A stretch of 64,000 bases of DNA from contig NZ_WAEL01000002.1 of assembly GCF_011742925.1 (NCBI RefSeq), positions 744,001 through 808,000 on the forward strand. Direction: 5' to 3'. The stretch's first letter is position 1. Every line of letters starts with the position of its first letter. Made by a program: the position numbers and the translations under genes. This DNA comes from Fibrivirga algicola (GTDB lineage Bacteria > Bacteroidota > Bacteroidia > Cytophagales > Spirosomataceae). This document shows, piece by piece, positions 1 to 8,700 of the stretch. The notes beneath the pieces were generated by a model. That model had not been told where the DNA came from. It made no database searches and was given only the letters and a program-made list of their open reading frames with translations.

Positions 1-309
1 AATATCGATGATACCCAGATCGAGACTCGTTCCTTCCCGGAGAACAAATCCTTTTTGAACATACCCCACTTCTGGTCGGAATGACACTCGGTTGCTTAGG
101 GGAATATCAAGGAAAATGGCACCCGTAGGGCCGGGAGACAGTTCGGGCTGCACTGGTAAGTTCTTCAGCAATGATGGTTCTGAAACTGTGGCCCAGTTCA
201 CACCGCCCCGAAACCCGACCTGAACCTGGGCAACGGCAGACGAACTAACAAAAAGAGAAGCAACCGTGAAGGCAGAGCCAAGGAGAGTGTTTACAAACTG
301 AGTTTTCAT
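1..309 (-). CDS. outer membrane beta-barrel (porin-family) protein, 3' end outside window
   Basis: An open frame of 103 codons starts with ATG at 309 and runs off the left edge without a stop, so only the N-terminus is visible. Residues 1-27 form a signal peptide (MKTQ, a hydrophobic core, then SSSAVAQ). The mature part begins VQVGFRGGVNWA, and a later strand reads VSFRPEVGYVQKGF. Both are typical first strands of small outer-membrane barrels of the PorT/OmpW type found in Bacteroidota. Function is unknown beyond an outer-membrane location. The divergent acyltransferase starts at 556, leaving a 246-bp gap in which I see no clear -7 box for this gene. The family assignment rests on strand character alone. 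Confidence 0.65.
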   Translation of the reverse strand, partial: MKTQFVNTLLGSAFTVASLFVSSSAVAQVQVGFRGGVNWATVSEPSLLKNLPVQPELSPGPTGAIFLDIPLSNRVSFRPEVGYVQKGFVLREGTSLDLGIIDI

Positions 310-555
310 GATCAATAGGGTGGTTAAACTATGTGCATTCCGACAGGCTGTTCAACGGTAAGTCGGAAAGTAGAAGCGTGTTTTGTGGTTATTTGTAGCT
401 TGGATAGCCCAACGTACCTGAAGGATTAATGGCTGACTAAAAATTTTTTCAGAAAGCCATTTCAAGTTTCTTTGCGCGTTCTCTTGATTTTATATTGTAC
501 TTTTCCTTGAAAACATTGTCATCAATTCCGGGATTAGTGTATTGCCCCTGTTCCT

Positions 556-1380
556 ATGCGTTACGTTAAACCAACTCGCTTCAGTTACCTGCCTAAACCG
601 CTCGACCGGCTCGATTTCATCGGTCTATTCGAGTGTGACCCGTTTGGCAACTGGCTGTTGTTCAGGCGTATTATCATAGCAGCGGTAGGGTGGTTTACGT
701 ATTTCCGGTACACAACGGTTAACCGAATCAAAATAGAAGGCACGGAACATCTGGAGAATTTGCCGATTAACAACGTCCTGTTCCTCTCGAATCACCAGAC
801 GTATTTTGCCGATGTGATTGCCTTCTTCCACGTCTTCTGTGCGGTGAAGTGGGGCTTTAAAGACACCATCTTGCCCCCGATGTACCTGTTGGCCCCCCGC
901 GCCCGGCAGTATTATGTAGCAGCCAGCGAAACCATGCAGAAAGGCATTTTGGCCAAGATTTTTGCCCTGGGCGGCGCACTCACCATCGAACGCTCATGGC
1001 GGGCCGACGGGCGCGAAGTCCAGCGCAGTGTTGATACCTCGGCAGTAGATAAGATTCAGGTGGCACTCAAACACGGCTGGGTCGTTAGTTTTCCGCAAGG
1101 AACGACAAAGCCTTTCGCCCCAATCCGGAAGGGCACCGCTCACCTGATTATGGCCAATGATCCGATTGTGATTCCGGTTGTGATCAACGGATTTCGGCGA
1201 GCATTCGACAAGAAGGGATTGCGCTTTAAGAAGCGTAACACACAGCTTTCAATCCGTTTCAAAGCGCCGCTGGTTATTGGTCCCAGCGAGAGTGTAGAGG
1301 AAATTGTGGAGAAAGTCAGGAAGGCTATTGAGCAGGACATCCCCGGACGCATGGACTGGGTACAGGGGAAAGAAGGGTAA
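556..1380 (+). CDS. 1-acyl-sn-glycerol-3-phosphate acyltransferase family protein (PlsC-like)
   Basis: 274 residues, the size of a PlsC/LPLAT acyltransferase. These membrane-bound enzymes transfer an acyl chain to a lysophospholipid or similar acceptor. Motif I is visible as SNHQTYFADV near residue 78, and motif III as FPQGTT near residue 179, followed by the basic stretch PIRKGTAH. A hydrophobic segment near residues 38-50 could bind the membrane. The catalytic motif is normally H-x4-D; here the spacing is H-x5-D (HQTYFAD), and FPQGTT stands in for FPEGTR, so it belongs to a divergent branch. The acceptor (glycerolipid, ornithine lipid or lipid A) cannot be told from sequence. The gene stands alone and is followed by a palindromic repeat at 1386-1456. 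Confidence 0.85.
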   Translation: MRYVKPTRFSYLPKPLDRLDFIGLFECDPFGNWLLFRRIIIAAVGWFTYFRYTTVNRIKIEGTEHLENLPINNVLFLSNHQTYFADVIAFFHVFCAVKWGFKDTILPPMYLLAPRARQYYVAASETMQKGILAKIFALGGALTIERSWRADGREVQRSVDTSAVDKIQVALKHGWVVSFPQGTTKPFAPIRKGTAHLIMANDPIVIPVVINGFRRAFDKKGLRFKKRNTQLSIRFKAPLVIGPSESVEEIVEKVRKAIEQDIPGRMDWVQGKEG

Positions 1381-1385
1381 ATTTA

Positions 1386-1456
1386 GTTTGATGTTTGTGG
1401 TTGTTCCGCTAGTTAGCCACTTCTGTAGAGTAGCGGAGTACCCACAAACAGTAAAC
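1386..1456. repeat. imperfect intergenic palindrome, GTTTG-rich family
   Basis: Arms 1386-1410 and 1432-1456 are complementary over 25 bp with about five mismatches. The left arm contains GTTTGATGTTTGTGG and ends TTCCGCT; the right begins AGCGGA. It lies just after the acyltransferase stop codon. The wording matches the other GTTTG-rich palindromes at 1766, 6957, 31224, 31741 and 44541. Confidence 0.6.
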
Positions 1457-1536
1457 GACAAATCAACCTCTTCCAACGGTTTTAGCGCTATTCGGGTCTT
1501 ACGGGTACACTATTGTACCACTTTTCAACGCCTGTT

Positions 1537-1761
1537 ATGAAATCGATCGTTGCCATCCTTAGCCTGGCCTGCCTGATGGGTTGCGCCAAATCTGCAGTAG
1601 AACCTACGGCCAGCTGTGTACCAACCGCCCGCCAAAACGTGGTTTGCCTTGCCCTGTATGATCCCGTTTGTGGGTGCGATGGACGTACCTATAGCAATAG
1701 CTGCGAAGCTCAGGCAGTTGGAATCAACACCTACACCACGGGAGCGTGCGCGGCAAAGTAG
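1537..1761 (+). CDS. lipoprotein with a Kazal-type protease inhibitor domain
   Basis: 74 residues from the ATG at 1537; an upstream in-frame TTG at 1513 would add eight residues ahead of the signal peptide and is unlikely. Residues 1-17 form a lipoprotein signal ending in the lipobox LMGC. The rest is one Kazal domain: spaced cysteines, the core DPVCGCDGRTYSNSCEA, and a final Cys near the C-terminus. Kazal domains bind and block serine proteases. A lipid-anchored copy would sit in the outer or inner membrane facing the periplasm or cell surface, perhaps guarding against host, prey or self proteases. The target is unknown. It converges on the carboxylase gene across a perfect palindrome. Confidence 0.85.
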   Translation: MKSIVAILSLACLMGCAKSAVEPTASCVPTARQNVVCLALYDPVCGCDGRTYSNSCEAQAVGINTYTTGACAAK

Positions 1762-1765
1762 TTTC

Positions 1766-1868
1766 TAGTTTGCTGGTTGTCGTATGATGTTTGACGTTGC
1801 GTTGCCGATCTAAAGAACTTGTTAGTTAGCGGGGCAACGTCAAACATCATACGACAACCAGCAAACTA
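1766..1868. terminator. perfect 35-bp inverted repeat between convergent genes
   Basis: Arms 1766-1800 and 1834-1868 are exactly complementary over 35 bp around a 33-nt spacer. The right arm contains the stop codon (complement of 1866-1868) of the convergent carboxylase gene. The position suggests a bidirectional transcript end. The words GTTTGACGTTGC and CTGGTTGTCGT link it to the repeat family at 13411, 31224 and 44541. There is no clean poly-T tract. Confidence 0.75.
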
Positions 1869-3500
1869 CGTTTGAATATTCCCCACGTTAAATGCCTTTG
1901 TAATGGGCGCGTGATTAGCAGCTTCAATGCCGGTAGAAATGTAGCGGCGCGTCGCCAACGGATCAATTACGGCATCAACCCAGAGGCGGGCGGCGGCATA
2001 ATAAGGTGACAGTTGGGCGTTGTACTGATCAGTGATCTTTTGCAGCAGTGCCTGTTCATCTTCAGGCGTAATGGTTTCACCTTTGGCCTTCAACGACGCC
2101 ACCTGAATCTGCAACAGCGTTTTCGCCGCTGAGGCACCACTCATCACGGCCATCTGCGCTGTTGGCCAGGCAATCATCAGGCGGGGGTCATAAGCTCGTC
2201 CACAGAGGGCGTAGTTACCGGCGCCGTAGCTGTTACCGACCACAATCGTGAACTTGGGCACTACGGAGTTCGCCATGGCACTGACAAGTTTGGCACCGTC
2301 TTTAATGATGCCCCCCTGCTCGGCACGACTGCCCACCATGAAGCCCGTCACGTCCTGCATGAACACCAGTGGAATCTTCTTCTGGTTGCAGTTCATAATA
2401 AACCGGGCTGCTTTATCGGCTGCGTCGCCGTAGATCACGCCTCCCATCTGCATCTCGGTCGCTGCTGCACCGGGCGTACTTCCTCCCAAAGCGGCGCGAA
2501 CTTTTGCCTTTACCACCTTTCGTTGATTGGCCACGATGCCTACTGCCCAACCGTTAATGCGGGCGTAACCACAGAGTAGCGACTGGCCGTAGTCAGGTTT
2601 GTATGGGTCAAATTCGGAGCTGTCGATGAGCCGATCGATGATCGCTTGCATGTCGTACGGCTTCACCCGGTCTTGTGGCAGCAGCGTATAGATTTCCGCG
2701 GGGTCGAGGGCGGGTAGTGCTGGCGTTGCGCGGCTGAAACCGGCTAATGGCTGACTACCCGTTTTATCGAGAATGCGTTTTATGGCGTCGAGGCAGCTTT
2801 GATCGTCGGGGTATTTATTATCAATTACACCCGAAATTTCCGTGTGCATGGCTGCTCCACCCAGCGTTTCAGCACCAACGTCTTCGCCAATTGACGATTT
2901 TACGAGATACGGTCCAGCCAGAAAAATAGAGCCGGTTCCTTCCACAATCAGGGCTTCGTCTGACATGATGGGCAAATACGCGCCCCCTGCCACACAGCTA
3001 CCCATTACGGCCGCAACCTGCAACACGCCCATGGCCGAGAGGTGTGCGTTGTTACGAAACATCCGGCCGAAATGGTCTTTATCGGCAAAGACTTCATCCT
3101 GCAACGGCAGGTATACACCAGCGCTGTCGACCAGGTAAATAATGGGCAGGCGGTTCTCCATGGCTATTTCCTGCGCCCGGAGATTCTTTTTGGCCGTAAT
3201 CGGAAACCAGGCCCCGGCTTTCACCGTGGCATCATTCGCAACGATTACGCAAAGTCGTCCGGATACATACCCAAGGCCCGTGACCACGCCACCTGAGGGA
3301 CAGCCACCGTGTTCGGTATACATGCCATCCCCTGCGAACAAGCCGATTTCCAGAAATTCGCTGCCAGGGTCGATCAAGTACGTGATCCGCTCGCGTGCGG
3401 TCAGTTTTCCCTTTTTGTGTTGATCGTCCAGTTTTTTTTGGCCACCGCCGAGTTGGGTTCGTGCGGTTTGCTGAGTTAATTTGTCGAGAAGAAGTTGCAT
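1866..3500 (-). CDS. acyl-CoA carboxylase, carboxyltransferase beta subunit
   Basis: 544 residues, full length for the biotin-dependent carboxyltransferase subunits of methylcrotonyl- or propionyl-CoA carboxylase, which move CO2 from carboxybiotin to an acyl-CoA. The N-half has VANDATVKAGAWFPIT and YLVDSAGVYLPLQDEVF; the acyl-CoA/oxyanion region has VMGSCVAGGAYLP. The C-half contains QDVTGFMVGSRAEQGGIIK and GNSYGAGNYALCGRAYDP. The wording is closest to the methylcrotonyl-CoA carboxylase (MccB) group, hinting at leucine breakdown, but propionyl-CoA cannot be excluded. The matching biotin carboxylase may be accC at 48137; no carrier protein is visible here. The start is ATG at 3500, only 41 bp from the divergent gene at 3542. 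Confidence 0.9.
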   Translation of the reverse strand: MQLLLDKLTQQTARTQLGGGQKKLDDQHKKGKLTARERITYLIDPGSEFLEIGLFAGDGMYTEHGGCPSGGVVTGLGYVSGRLCVIVANDATVKAGAWFPITAKKNLRAQEIAMENRLPIIYLVDSAGVYLPLQDEVFADKDHFGRMFRNNAHLSAMGVLQVAAVMGSCVAGGAYLPIMSDEALIVEGTGSIFLAGPYLVKSSIGEDVGAETLGGAAMHTEISGVIDNKYPDDQSCLDAIKRILDKTGSQPLAGFSRATPALPALDPAEIYTLLPQDRVKPYDMQAIIDRLIDSSEFDPYKPDYGQSLLCGYARINGWAVGIVANQRKVVKAKVRAALGGSTPGAAATEMQMGGVIYGDAADKAARFIMNCNQKKIPLVFMQDVTGFMVGSRAEQGGIIKDGAKLVSAMANSVVPKFTIVVGNSYGAGNYALCGRAYDPRLMIAWPTAQMAVMSGASAAKTLLQIQVASLKAKGETITPEDEQALLQKITDQYNAQLSPYYAAARLWVDAVIDPLATRRYISTGIEAANHAPITKAFNVGNIQT

Positions 3501-3541
3501 AAGGCTTAAAACGAAAAGCCGAAGGTGGTGTTTAATTAGGT

Positions 3542-3922
3542 ATGCGCCAAACCGCTACGTATCGTATTACTGTTGCCCGGTTCCTACTGCTGGTTCAGCT
3601 CTTCATGCTGACCAATGCCGTAGTGTTCCGGCATGCCCACCGGCTGCCCGACGGTACGATTGTCGTTCACGCGCATCCGTTCCTGCCGAAGGCGCTGGGA
3701 GGTGCGGGGTCAGACCCGATTCAGCCAAATAACCACAGCAAGCAGCAACTGATCTGGCTCGATGCCATGACCGACGTGGCCTATCCGTTTACGGAACCCA
3801 CGTTTTTCGCGTTCCAGGCACCAGAGCAACCTTGTCTACCCGCCCCTACGTCCGCCGTTCATGCACAGGTACGTTGGGCTGAATTCACCTGTTTTTCACA
3901 TCGAGGACCACCGTTGGGGTAA
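3542..3922 (+). CDS. small histidine-rich exported protein upstream of TonB receptor
   Basis: 126 residues with an N-terminal hydrophobic segment (residues 8-26) that may be a signal peptide or anchor. It then has a histidine cluster, FRHAHRLPDG followed by VVHAHPF, suited to metal binding. The protein ends SHRGPPLG; short proteins ending in (R)GPP or (R)APP sit before TonB-dependent receptors in many Bacteroidota. It is 39 bp upstream of the receptor at 3962 in the same direction, so the two are probably co-transcribed. The inferred role is periplasmic handling of a metal such as zinc, cobalt or copper. I recognise no named family with certainty. Confidence 0.65.
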   Translation: MRQTATYRITVARFLLLVQLFMLTNAVVFRHAHRLPDGTIVVHAHPFLPKALGGAGSDPIQPNNHSKQQLIWLDAMTDVAYPFTEPTFFAFQAPEQPCLPAPTSAVHAQVRWAEFTCFSHRGPPLG

Positions 3923-3961
3923 GCTTCCGCTTGCTGATTTTTCAACCAACGTAGTTTCTCT

Positions 3962-6382
3962 ATGAAGATTTTACTCCTCATGGTGGCCTGTCTCGGGCTG
4001 CCTGTTTCTGTTTGTATTGCCCAAAACAGCCTGGCCGGTCGTGTTACGCACGGTGAATCAGGCGAGGCCGTCATTGGGGCGGCCATCTACCTTCCCGACC
4101 TACGACTCGGGGCCACCACCGATGTTGACGGGGCTTATCGGCTCACCAACCTGCCCACAGGTACGTTCACCGTGCAGGTCAGCTACATTTCGCATAAAAC
4201 GCTAATCAAAAGCGTGACGGTAAACGCCACCACCACGCAGGATTTCGTCATGGAAAATGCTTCACAGATGCTCGAAGAAGTCATCGTGTCGGGAGCGTCA
4301 ACCAAAACGATCATTCGCGAGAGTCCGGTGCCGATTGCCGCCATGTCGCAACTGCGGCTGATGCAGCAAAGCTCTACAAACCTGATCGATGCCGTGTCGA
4401 AGCTGCCGGGGATGTCGCAGGTGACAACGGGCGCGGGCCTGAGTAAGCCCATCATTCGTGGTCTGGGCTTCAACCGGGTAATTACCATGCACGACGGAAT
4501 CAGGCAGGAAGACAACCAGTGGGGCGAAGAACACAGTATCCAGCTCGACGAATATTCGATTGACCGCTACGAAGTGATTCGGGGTGCGGGTAGTCTGATG
4601 TACGGCTCTGATGGCCTGGGTGGGGTTGTTACGGCCCTATCGCCACGTCCGGTCGAAGAAGGTAAAATTCGGGGGCGGGTGCTGACCAGTTACCAGAGCA
4701 ATCATGGGCTGCTGGGTGCCTCGGTGCAGGCGGCGGGGAATCAGAACGGCTTTGTCTGGCTGGGAACGGCCTCGACCAAATCGGCGGGGAATTACCAGAA
4801 CCGGGCTGATGGTAACGTGTACGGCTCTAACTACGCCGATCTTCTGGATCTTAGTGGGTATGTTGGTTTGAACAAACGTTGGGGGTATTCGCGCCTGTAT
4901 TTCCTCCGAACTGAGCAGAAGTTCAACATCATCAACGGTACCCGTGATCCTAAAACGGGCCGCTTCACCACTGCGTCGATCCTGCCTGGTGGTCAGGTGG
5001 CCGACCGCCCCGTTTCTGATGAGGAGCTGACGAGTCGGGAGTTCCTGCCGTTCAACTCACAGCGACTGGTAAACGCCAAAATCTCGTTAAACAACCTGTT
5101 CCAGTTCCAAAATGGCGGCTCACTGACCGTCAACTTAAGCTACGCCCGCAACCGTCGCGATGAGTTCGCCGACGTGCTTCGCCCCAATCAGGCACAACTG
5201 GGTCTGTTTCTGTACACCAATTACTACGACGTTCGCTACAATTTCCCGACAAAAAACAACCTCGAACTAACCGTTGGCAGCAACGGCATGCAGCAGTCGC
5301 TCGATAACCAGGGGTACCAGGCATTGTACCCCAATTATACCCTGTTTGATAACGGCGAGTTTGTGTTTCTAAAGAAGAACATTGGCAAGCTGAAGCTCAG
5401 CGGCGGTGCGCGTTTTGATGTTCGCTTACTAACAATTGGCTCATTGTTTATTGATGAAAACGGCGCGTTTCAGGTACGTTCGCAGGGGCCAACGAGTCAG
5501 CGTTTTGCCGGGGCTGACAAAACGTACCGAAACATATCGGCGAGCCTTGGCGGCGTGTATTCGGTGACTGAAAAGCTGAACGTCCGGGCCAACGTCTCGC
5601 GCGGATTTCGGGCGCCAACGGTGCCGGAATTATCGTCGAACGGGGTTCACGCAGGTACATTTCGGTACGAGATCGGAAAGCTCGACGCGGTGCCGGAGGT
5701 GGCGTATCAGGGCGATCTGGGTCTTACCTACGAGAGCAAAAGCTGGTACGTCGATCTGAGTTTGTTCCAGAACAGCATCCAGAATTACATCTATTCGGAA
5801 CGGGTACTAAACCGAGCGGGTACCGATTCGCTGTTTCAAAGCAATATTCCCGTGTTCCGCTACGCGCAGGGAGACGCCCGCCTACAGGGTCTCGAAGGTA
5901 TGGTGACCTACAATCCGGCCTCGGCGCGGTGGTTCAGCCTTACGCAAACGTACTCGTCGGTGTTCGGGCGTAACCTATCTGCCACCACAGCTGATGCTCA
6001 GTATTTGCCGTTTATGCCGGCCCCACGCTGGGTAACGCAACTGCGCCTCACCCGTGACCGGATCAGCAACCGCTTCCGTAATCTGTACGCGACCATGGAC
6101 GTAGAAATTACGCAGCGACAGGACCGTTTTCTGGCGGCGTCGAATACCGAAACGGCCACACCAGGTTATACACTGGTGCACATTGGTGCCGGTGGCGACG
6201 TAACGGGCAACCGGAAACAGACGTTGTTTTCGGTCTATTTCTCAACCACCAATCTGTTCGATGTCATCTACCAAGCTCACCAAAGTCGCCTGAAATACCT
6301 CGATCCCAACAACGCCACCGGTCGTATCGGCGTATTCAATCTGGGCCGGAATATGAGTTTGAAAGTAGTGGTACCGTTTTAG
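3962..6382 (+). CDS. TonB-dependent outer membrane receptor
   Basis: 806 residues. Residues 1-20 are a signal peptide (MKILLLMVACLG..VCIAQ). Residues about 24-100 form a carboxypeptidase-regulatory-like domain (AGRVTHGESGEAVIGAAIYLP). A TonB plug follows, with LPGMSQVTTGAG, IIRGLGFNRVI and YEVIRGAGSLMYGSDGLGGVV, then a 22-strand-type barrel ending in an aromatic residue (MSLKVVVPF). It imports a scarce substrate across the outer membrane using TonB/ExbBD energy. The substrate is not determined by sequence; the His-rich partner just upstream suggests a metal or metal chelate rather than a glycan, and no SusD-like gene accompanies it. A strong hairpin (6503-6536) follows. Confidence 0.93.
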   Translation: MKILLLMVACLGLPVSVCIAQNSLAGRVTHGESGEAVIGAAIYLPDLRLGATTDVDGAYRLTNLPTGTFTVQVSYISHKTLIKSVTVNATTTQDFVMENASQMLEEVIVSGASTKTIIRESPVPIAAMSQLRLMQQSSTNLIDAVSKLPGMSQVTTGAGLSKPIIRGLGFNRVITMHDGIRQEDNQWGEEHSIQLDEYSIDRYEVIRGAGSLMYGSDGLGGVVTALSPRPVEEGKIRGRVLTSYQSNHGLLGASVQAAGNQNGFVWLGTASTKSAGNYQNRADGNVYGSNYADLLDLSGYVGLNKRWGYSRLYFLRTEQKFNIINGTRDPKTGRFTTASILPGGQVADRPVSDEELTSREFLPFNSQRLVNAKISLNNLFQFQNGGSLTVNLSYARNRRDEFADVLRPNQAQLGLFLYTNYYDVRYNFPTKNNLELTVGSNGMQQSLDNQGYQALYPNYTLFDNGEFVFLKKNIGKLKLSGGARFDVRLLTIGSLFIDENGAFQVRSQGPTSQRFAGADKTYRNISASLGGVYSVTEKLNVRANVSRGFRAPTVPELSSNGVHAGTFRYEIGKLDAVPEVAYQGDLGLTYESKSWYVDLSLFQNSIQNYIYSERVLNRAGTDSLFQSNIPVFRYAQGDARLQGLEGMVTYNPASARWFSLTQTYSSVFGRNLSATTADAQYLPFMPAPRWVTQLRLTRDRISNRFRNLYATMDVEITQRQDRFLAASNTETATPGYTLVHIGAGGDVTGNRKQTLFSVYFSTTNLFDVIYQAHQSRLKYLDPNNATGRIGVFNLGRNMSLKVVVPF

Positions 6383-6502
6383 TAGTAGTTGGGAGTTCTC
6401 ACTGATGATGTCTTCCAGTGCTTTATACTGCCCCTATTGACTACGTCCGGGCCTAGCAAGCTATCATGAACGTTACCCAACATGCGCTTGTTTTGCTGAC
6501 CA

Positions 6503-6536
6503 GAAGGCGTCCGCTACCTTTGCGGACGCCTTCTTT
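6503..6536 (+). terminator. hairpin terminator after TonB receptor / before panD
   Basis: A perfect 12-bp GC-rich stem (GAAGGCGTCCGC at 6503-6514 with its complement at 6522-6533), a 7-nt loop and a short T run. It lies 27 bp before panD, so it could end the receptor transcript or attenuate panD. Confidence 0.75.
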
Positions 6537-6562
6537 ATGAAGACGCTTTTCAAAAACAGACC

Positions 6563-6934
6563 ATGTTTCTGACTTTAATGAAATCAAAGTTGCACCGCGT
6601 AAAGGTCACTCAGGCTGAGTTGAACTACGTGGGCAGCATTACCATCGACGAAGACCTGATGGACGCAGTGGGCCTGCTGGAAAACGAGCAGGTACATATT
6701 GTAAACAACAATAATGGCGAACGACTCATCACCTATGTCATTAAGGGTGAGCGCGGTACGGGTATTATTTGCCTGAACGGAGCCGCCGCCCGCCGTGCTC
6801 AACCCGGCGACATTATCATCATTATTTCATACTGCATGCTCACGGACGAAGAAGCCAAAACGCATAAGCCGCTGGTAGTCTTTCCCGACGAAAACAACCG
6901 ATTAGTAACCGGCGGACAGGCAGCAAGAGGGTAA
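6563..6934 (+). CDS. panD: aspartate 1-decarboxylase proenzyme
   Basis: 123 residues, typical for PanD, the pyruvoyl enzyme that makes beta-alanine from aspartate for pantothenate and coenzyme A. The N-terminus [20 protein letters not shown] matches the family. The Gly-Ser self-cleavage site is in YVGSITID, so Ser about 27 becomes the pyruvoyl group. Other family features are [19 protein letters not shown] wording and the segment [12 protein letters not shown]. The ATG at 6563 gives the usual few residues before KSKLHRV; an internal ATG at 6581 is possible. panC is not adjacent in this window. The next gene, a flippase-like membrane protein, follows after a palindromic spacer. Confidence 0.95.
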   Translation: MFLTLMKSKLHRVKVTQAELNYVGSITIDEDLMDAVGLLENEQVHIVNNNNGERLITYVIKGERGTGIICLNGAAARRAQPGDIIIIISYCMLTDEEAKTHKPLVVFPDENNRLVTGGQAARG

Positions 6935-6956
6935 ACTTTAAGTTTGTGGTTTAAGA

Positions 6957-7031
6957 TTTGTGGTTTGATGTCGCGCTGCTAAATCAACTAGTTGTGCCCT
7001 AGCAGCGTACCCGAAGACGTCAAACCACAAA
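6957..7031. repeat. imperfect intergenic palindrome, GTTTG-rich family
   Basis: The left arm (6957-6980) reads TTTGTGGTTTGATGTCGCGC then TGCT; the right arm (7001-7031) carries AGCAGCG and GACGTCAAACCACAAA with an internal insertion. A partial extra copy of the left arm (AAGTTTGTGGTTTAAG) precedes it near 6941. It fills most of the panD-7048 spacer. Confidence 0.6.
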
Positions 7032-7047
7032 GCGCAACCATCAGTCT

Positions 7048-8067
7048 ATGAAAAACATTCTTACGTACGCCATTTCCCTCGCTGTGGCCGGGGGGCTTCT
7101 CTGGTTTGTCTTCAAAGACATCGACCTGAACGCCATGTTCGCGGCCCTTGGTCAGGCTAATCTGTTCTGGGTAGGCGTATACGCCGTCATTGCCATGATA
7201 GCCCATTGGAGCCGGGGCGTACGCTGGAGTCTGTTGCTCGAACCTGTTACAGGCCATCGTCCATCGCAATTTGATTCAACGCTGGCGGTTATGACTGGCT
7301 ATTTCGCCAACCTGCTCATTCCCCGGATGGGCGAGGTAACGCGCTGCGGCACCATGAACCGGCTCGAAGGCGTACCGGTCAACGTCAGCTTTGGTACCGT
7401 TGTGGCCGAGCGTATTTTCGACGTTATCATGCTCGTTGCGGTTATTGGCCTCACGCTCGTGCTGGAATTTAGCCGCCTCAGCGATCTGGTCTTCGGTCTT
7501 TTCGCCGGTAAAGGTGGCAACGGTAGTCGCACAGGGCTTTACCTGCTGCTGGCCGTTGGTATTGGCGGGGCCGTTGTAGCCTGGTTTCTGTACAATAAAT
7601 ACAAGGAGGTACTCCGGCGAAATGCGCTGTTTGTAAAAGTAGAAACGTTTGTGCTTGGCCTCATCGACGGCCTGTTGAGCGTCCGCAAGCTTCGCCAGCC
7701 TGGACTGTTTGTGTTTCATACGCTTCTGATCTGGGTGATGTACTACCTGTCGATGTACGTGCTGTTCTTTGCCATGCCCCAAACAGCCAACCTCGGCCCG
7801 CTGGCGGCGCTGACGATCCTGATGATGGGTACTATTGGGATGGCTGCGCCCACGCAGGGCGGCCTGGGTGCGTTCAACATCATGGTAGGTTCGGCACTGG
7901 TGATTTACGGCCTGACGCAGCAGGATGGCCAAACGCTGGCTACACTGATGCTGCTCTCGCAGTGGGCTGTTGTGATCGTGTTTGGCGGTCTGTCGTTTCT
8001 GATCGTCTTGAGCAAGGCTAAAAAAGCAGGTGCCGAAGTAGGTACGTCGCCGGTTAGTGCCGAGTAG
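7048..8067 (+). CDS. lysylphosphatidylglycerol synthase transmembrane-domain (UPF0104) protein
   Basis: 339 residues with about eight hydrophobic helices (starting ILTYAISLAVAGGLLWFVF). It has the family's conserved pieces: RGVRWSLLLEP near residue 55, YFANLLIPRMGEVTRCG near 88, FGTVVAERIFDVIML near 115 and APTQGGLGAFNIMVG near 265. These match the integral-membrane flippase-like half of MprF, found alone in many bacteria as UPF0104. It has no aminoacyl-transferase domain, so it cannot lysinylate lipid by itself; lipid flipping or transport is inferred. It lies between panD and the heptose nucleotidyltransferase. Confidence 0.88.
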   Translation: MKNILTYAISLAVAGGLLWFVFKDIDLNAMFAALGQANLFWVGVYAVIAMIAHWSRGVRWSLLLEPVTGHRPSQFDSTLAVMTGYFANLLIPRMGEVTRCGTMNRLEGVPVNVSFGTVVAERIFDVIMLVAVIGLTLVLEFSRLSDLVFGLFAGKGGNGSRTGLYLLLAVGIGGAVVAWFLYNKYKEVLRRNALFVKVETFVLGLIDGLLSVRKLRQPGLFVFHTLLIWVMYYLSMYVLFFAMPQTANLGPLAALTILMMGTIGMAAPTQGGLGAFNIMVGSALVIYGLTQQDGQTLATLMLLSQWAVVIVFGGLSFLIVLSKAKKAGAEVGTSPVSAE

Positions 8068-8089
8068 TATTTCCGTTCAACGTCCTGGT

Positions 8090-8572
8090 ATGACTTCTCA
8101 AAAAATTGTTTCGCGCGATGCCGCGGCGGCACAGGTACGTACCTGGCATGCTGAGGGACAACGTGTGGTGTTTACCAATGGCTGCTTCGACATCGTTCAT
8201 CTGGGTCATATCGATTACCTTGAGAAAGCCCGTGCGTTAGGCGACAAACTCGTGCTCGGTCTGAACACGGACGCGTCGGTTAGCTGCATCAAAGGCCCGC
8301 TACGCCCGGTGGTGAATGAGCAGGCCCGCGCACGCCTGATGGCCGCTCTACAGTTTGTTGATCTGGTTACGCTTTTTGGCGAACCTACCCCACTGGAGTT
8401 GATCGAGACGCTCCGGCCCGACGTGTTAGTGAAAGGTGACGATTACACCGTAGCCACCATCGTGGGGGCTGATTTTGTGCTGGGCAACGGCGGCCGCGTT
8501 GAAACCATCGCGCTGGTTCCGGGTTATTCTACTAGCTCCCTGATCCAGAAAATCGTCGAAGCCTACGGTTGA
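8090..8572 (+). CDS. D-glycero-beta-D-manno-heptose 1-phosphate adenylyltransferase (RfaE2/HldE C-terminal type)
   Basis: 160 residues from ATG 8090. A GTG at 8057 would overlap the previous gene and add eleven untypical residues. The nucleotidyltransferase signature is clear: FTNGCFDIVHLGHIDYLEKA, with the HxGH motif (HLGH), then DKLVLGLNTDASV, LRPDVLVKGDDYT and a C-terminal PGYSTSSLIQKI. It is the stand-alone C-terminal half of HldE, which adds AMP to heptose-1-phosphate on the way to ADP-heptose for lipopolysaccharide core. The kinase half is not in the window. It begins 22 bp after the UPF0104 stop and is probably co-transcribed with it, giving an envelope-lipid theme. Confidence 0.92.
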   Translation: MTSQKIVSRDAAAAQVRTWHAEGQRVVFTNGCFDIVHLGHIDYLEKARALGDKLVLGLNTDASVSCIKGPLRPVVNEQARARLMAALQFVDLVTLFGEPTPLELIETLRPDVLVKGDDYTVATIVGADFVLGNGGRVETIALVPGYSTSSLIQKIVEAYG

Positions 8573-8700
8573 TTATCGGCGCCCGGACTGGATGAGTGGT
8601 TGGCTGATTGGCACATTTTCCGGCTGCCTTCTGTTCTATTTGTAGGTAATCGAATCAGGAGTTGACCTAGATTACCATCCACTAAACTAACTTGAAGACC

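Noticed and set aside
7276-7932. 218-codon minus-strand frame inside the UPF0104 gene
   Set aside because: Composition is Gln/His/Arg rich, as expected for the reverse of a hydrophobic membrane gene.
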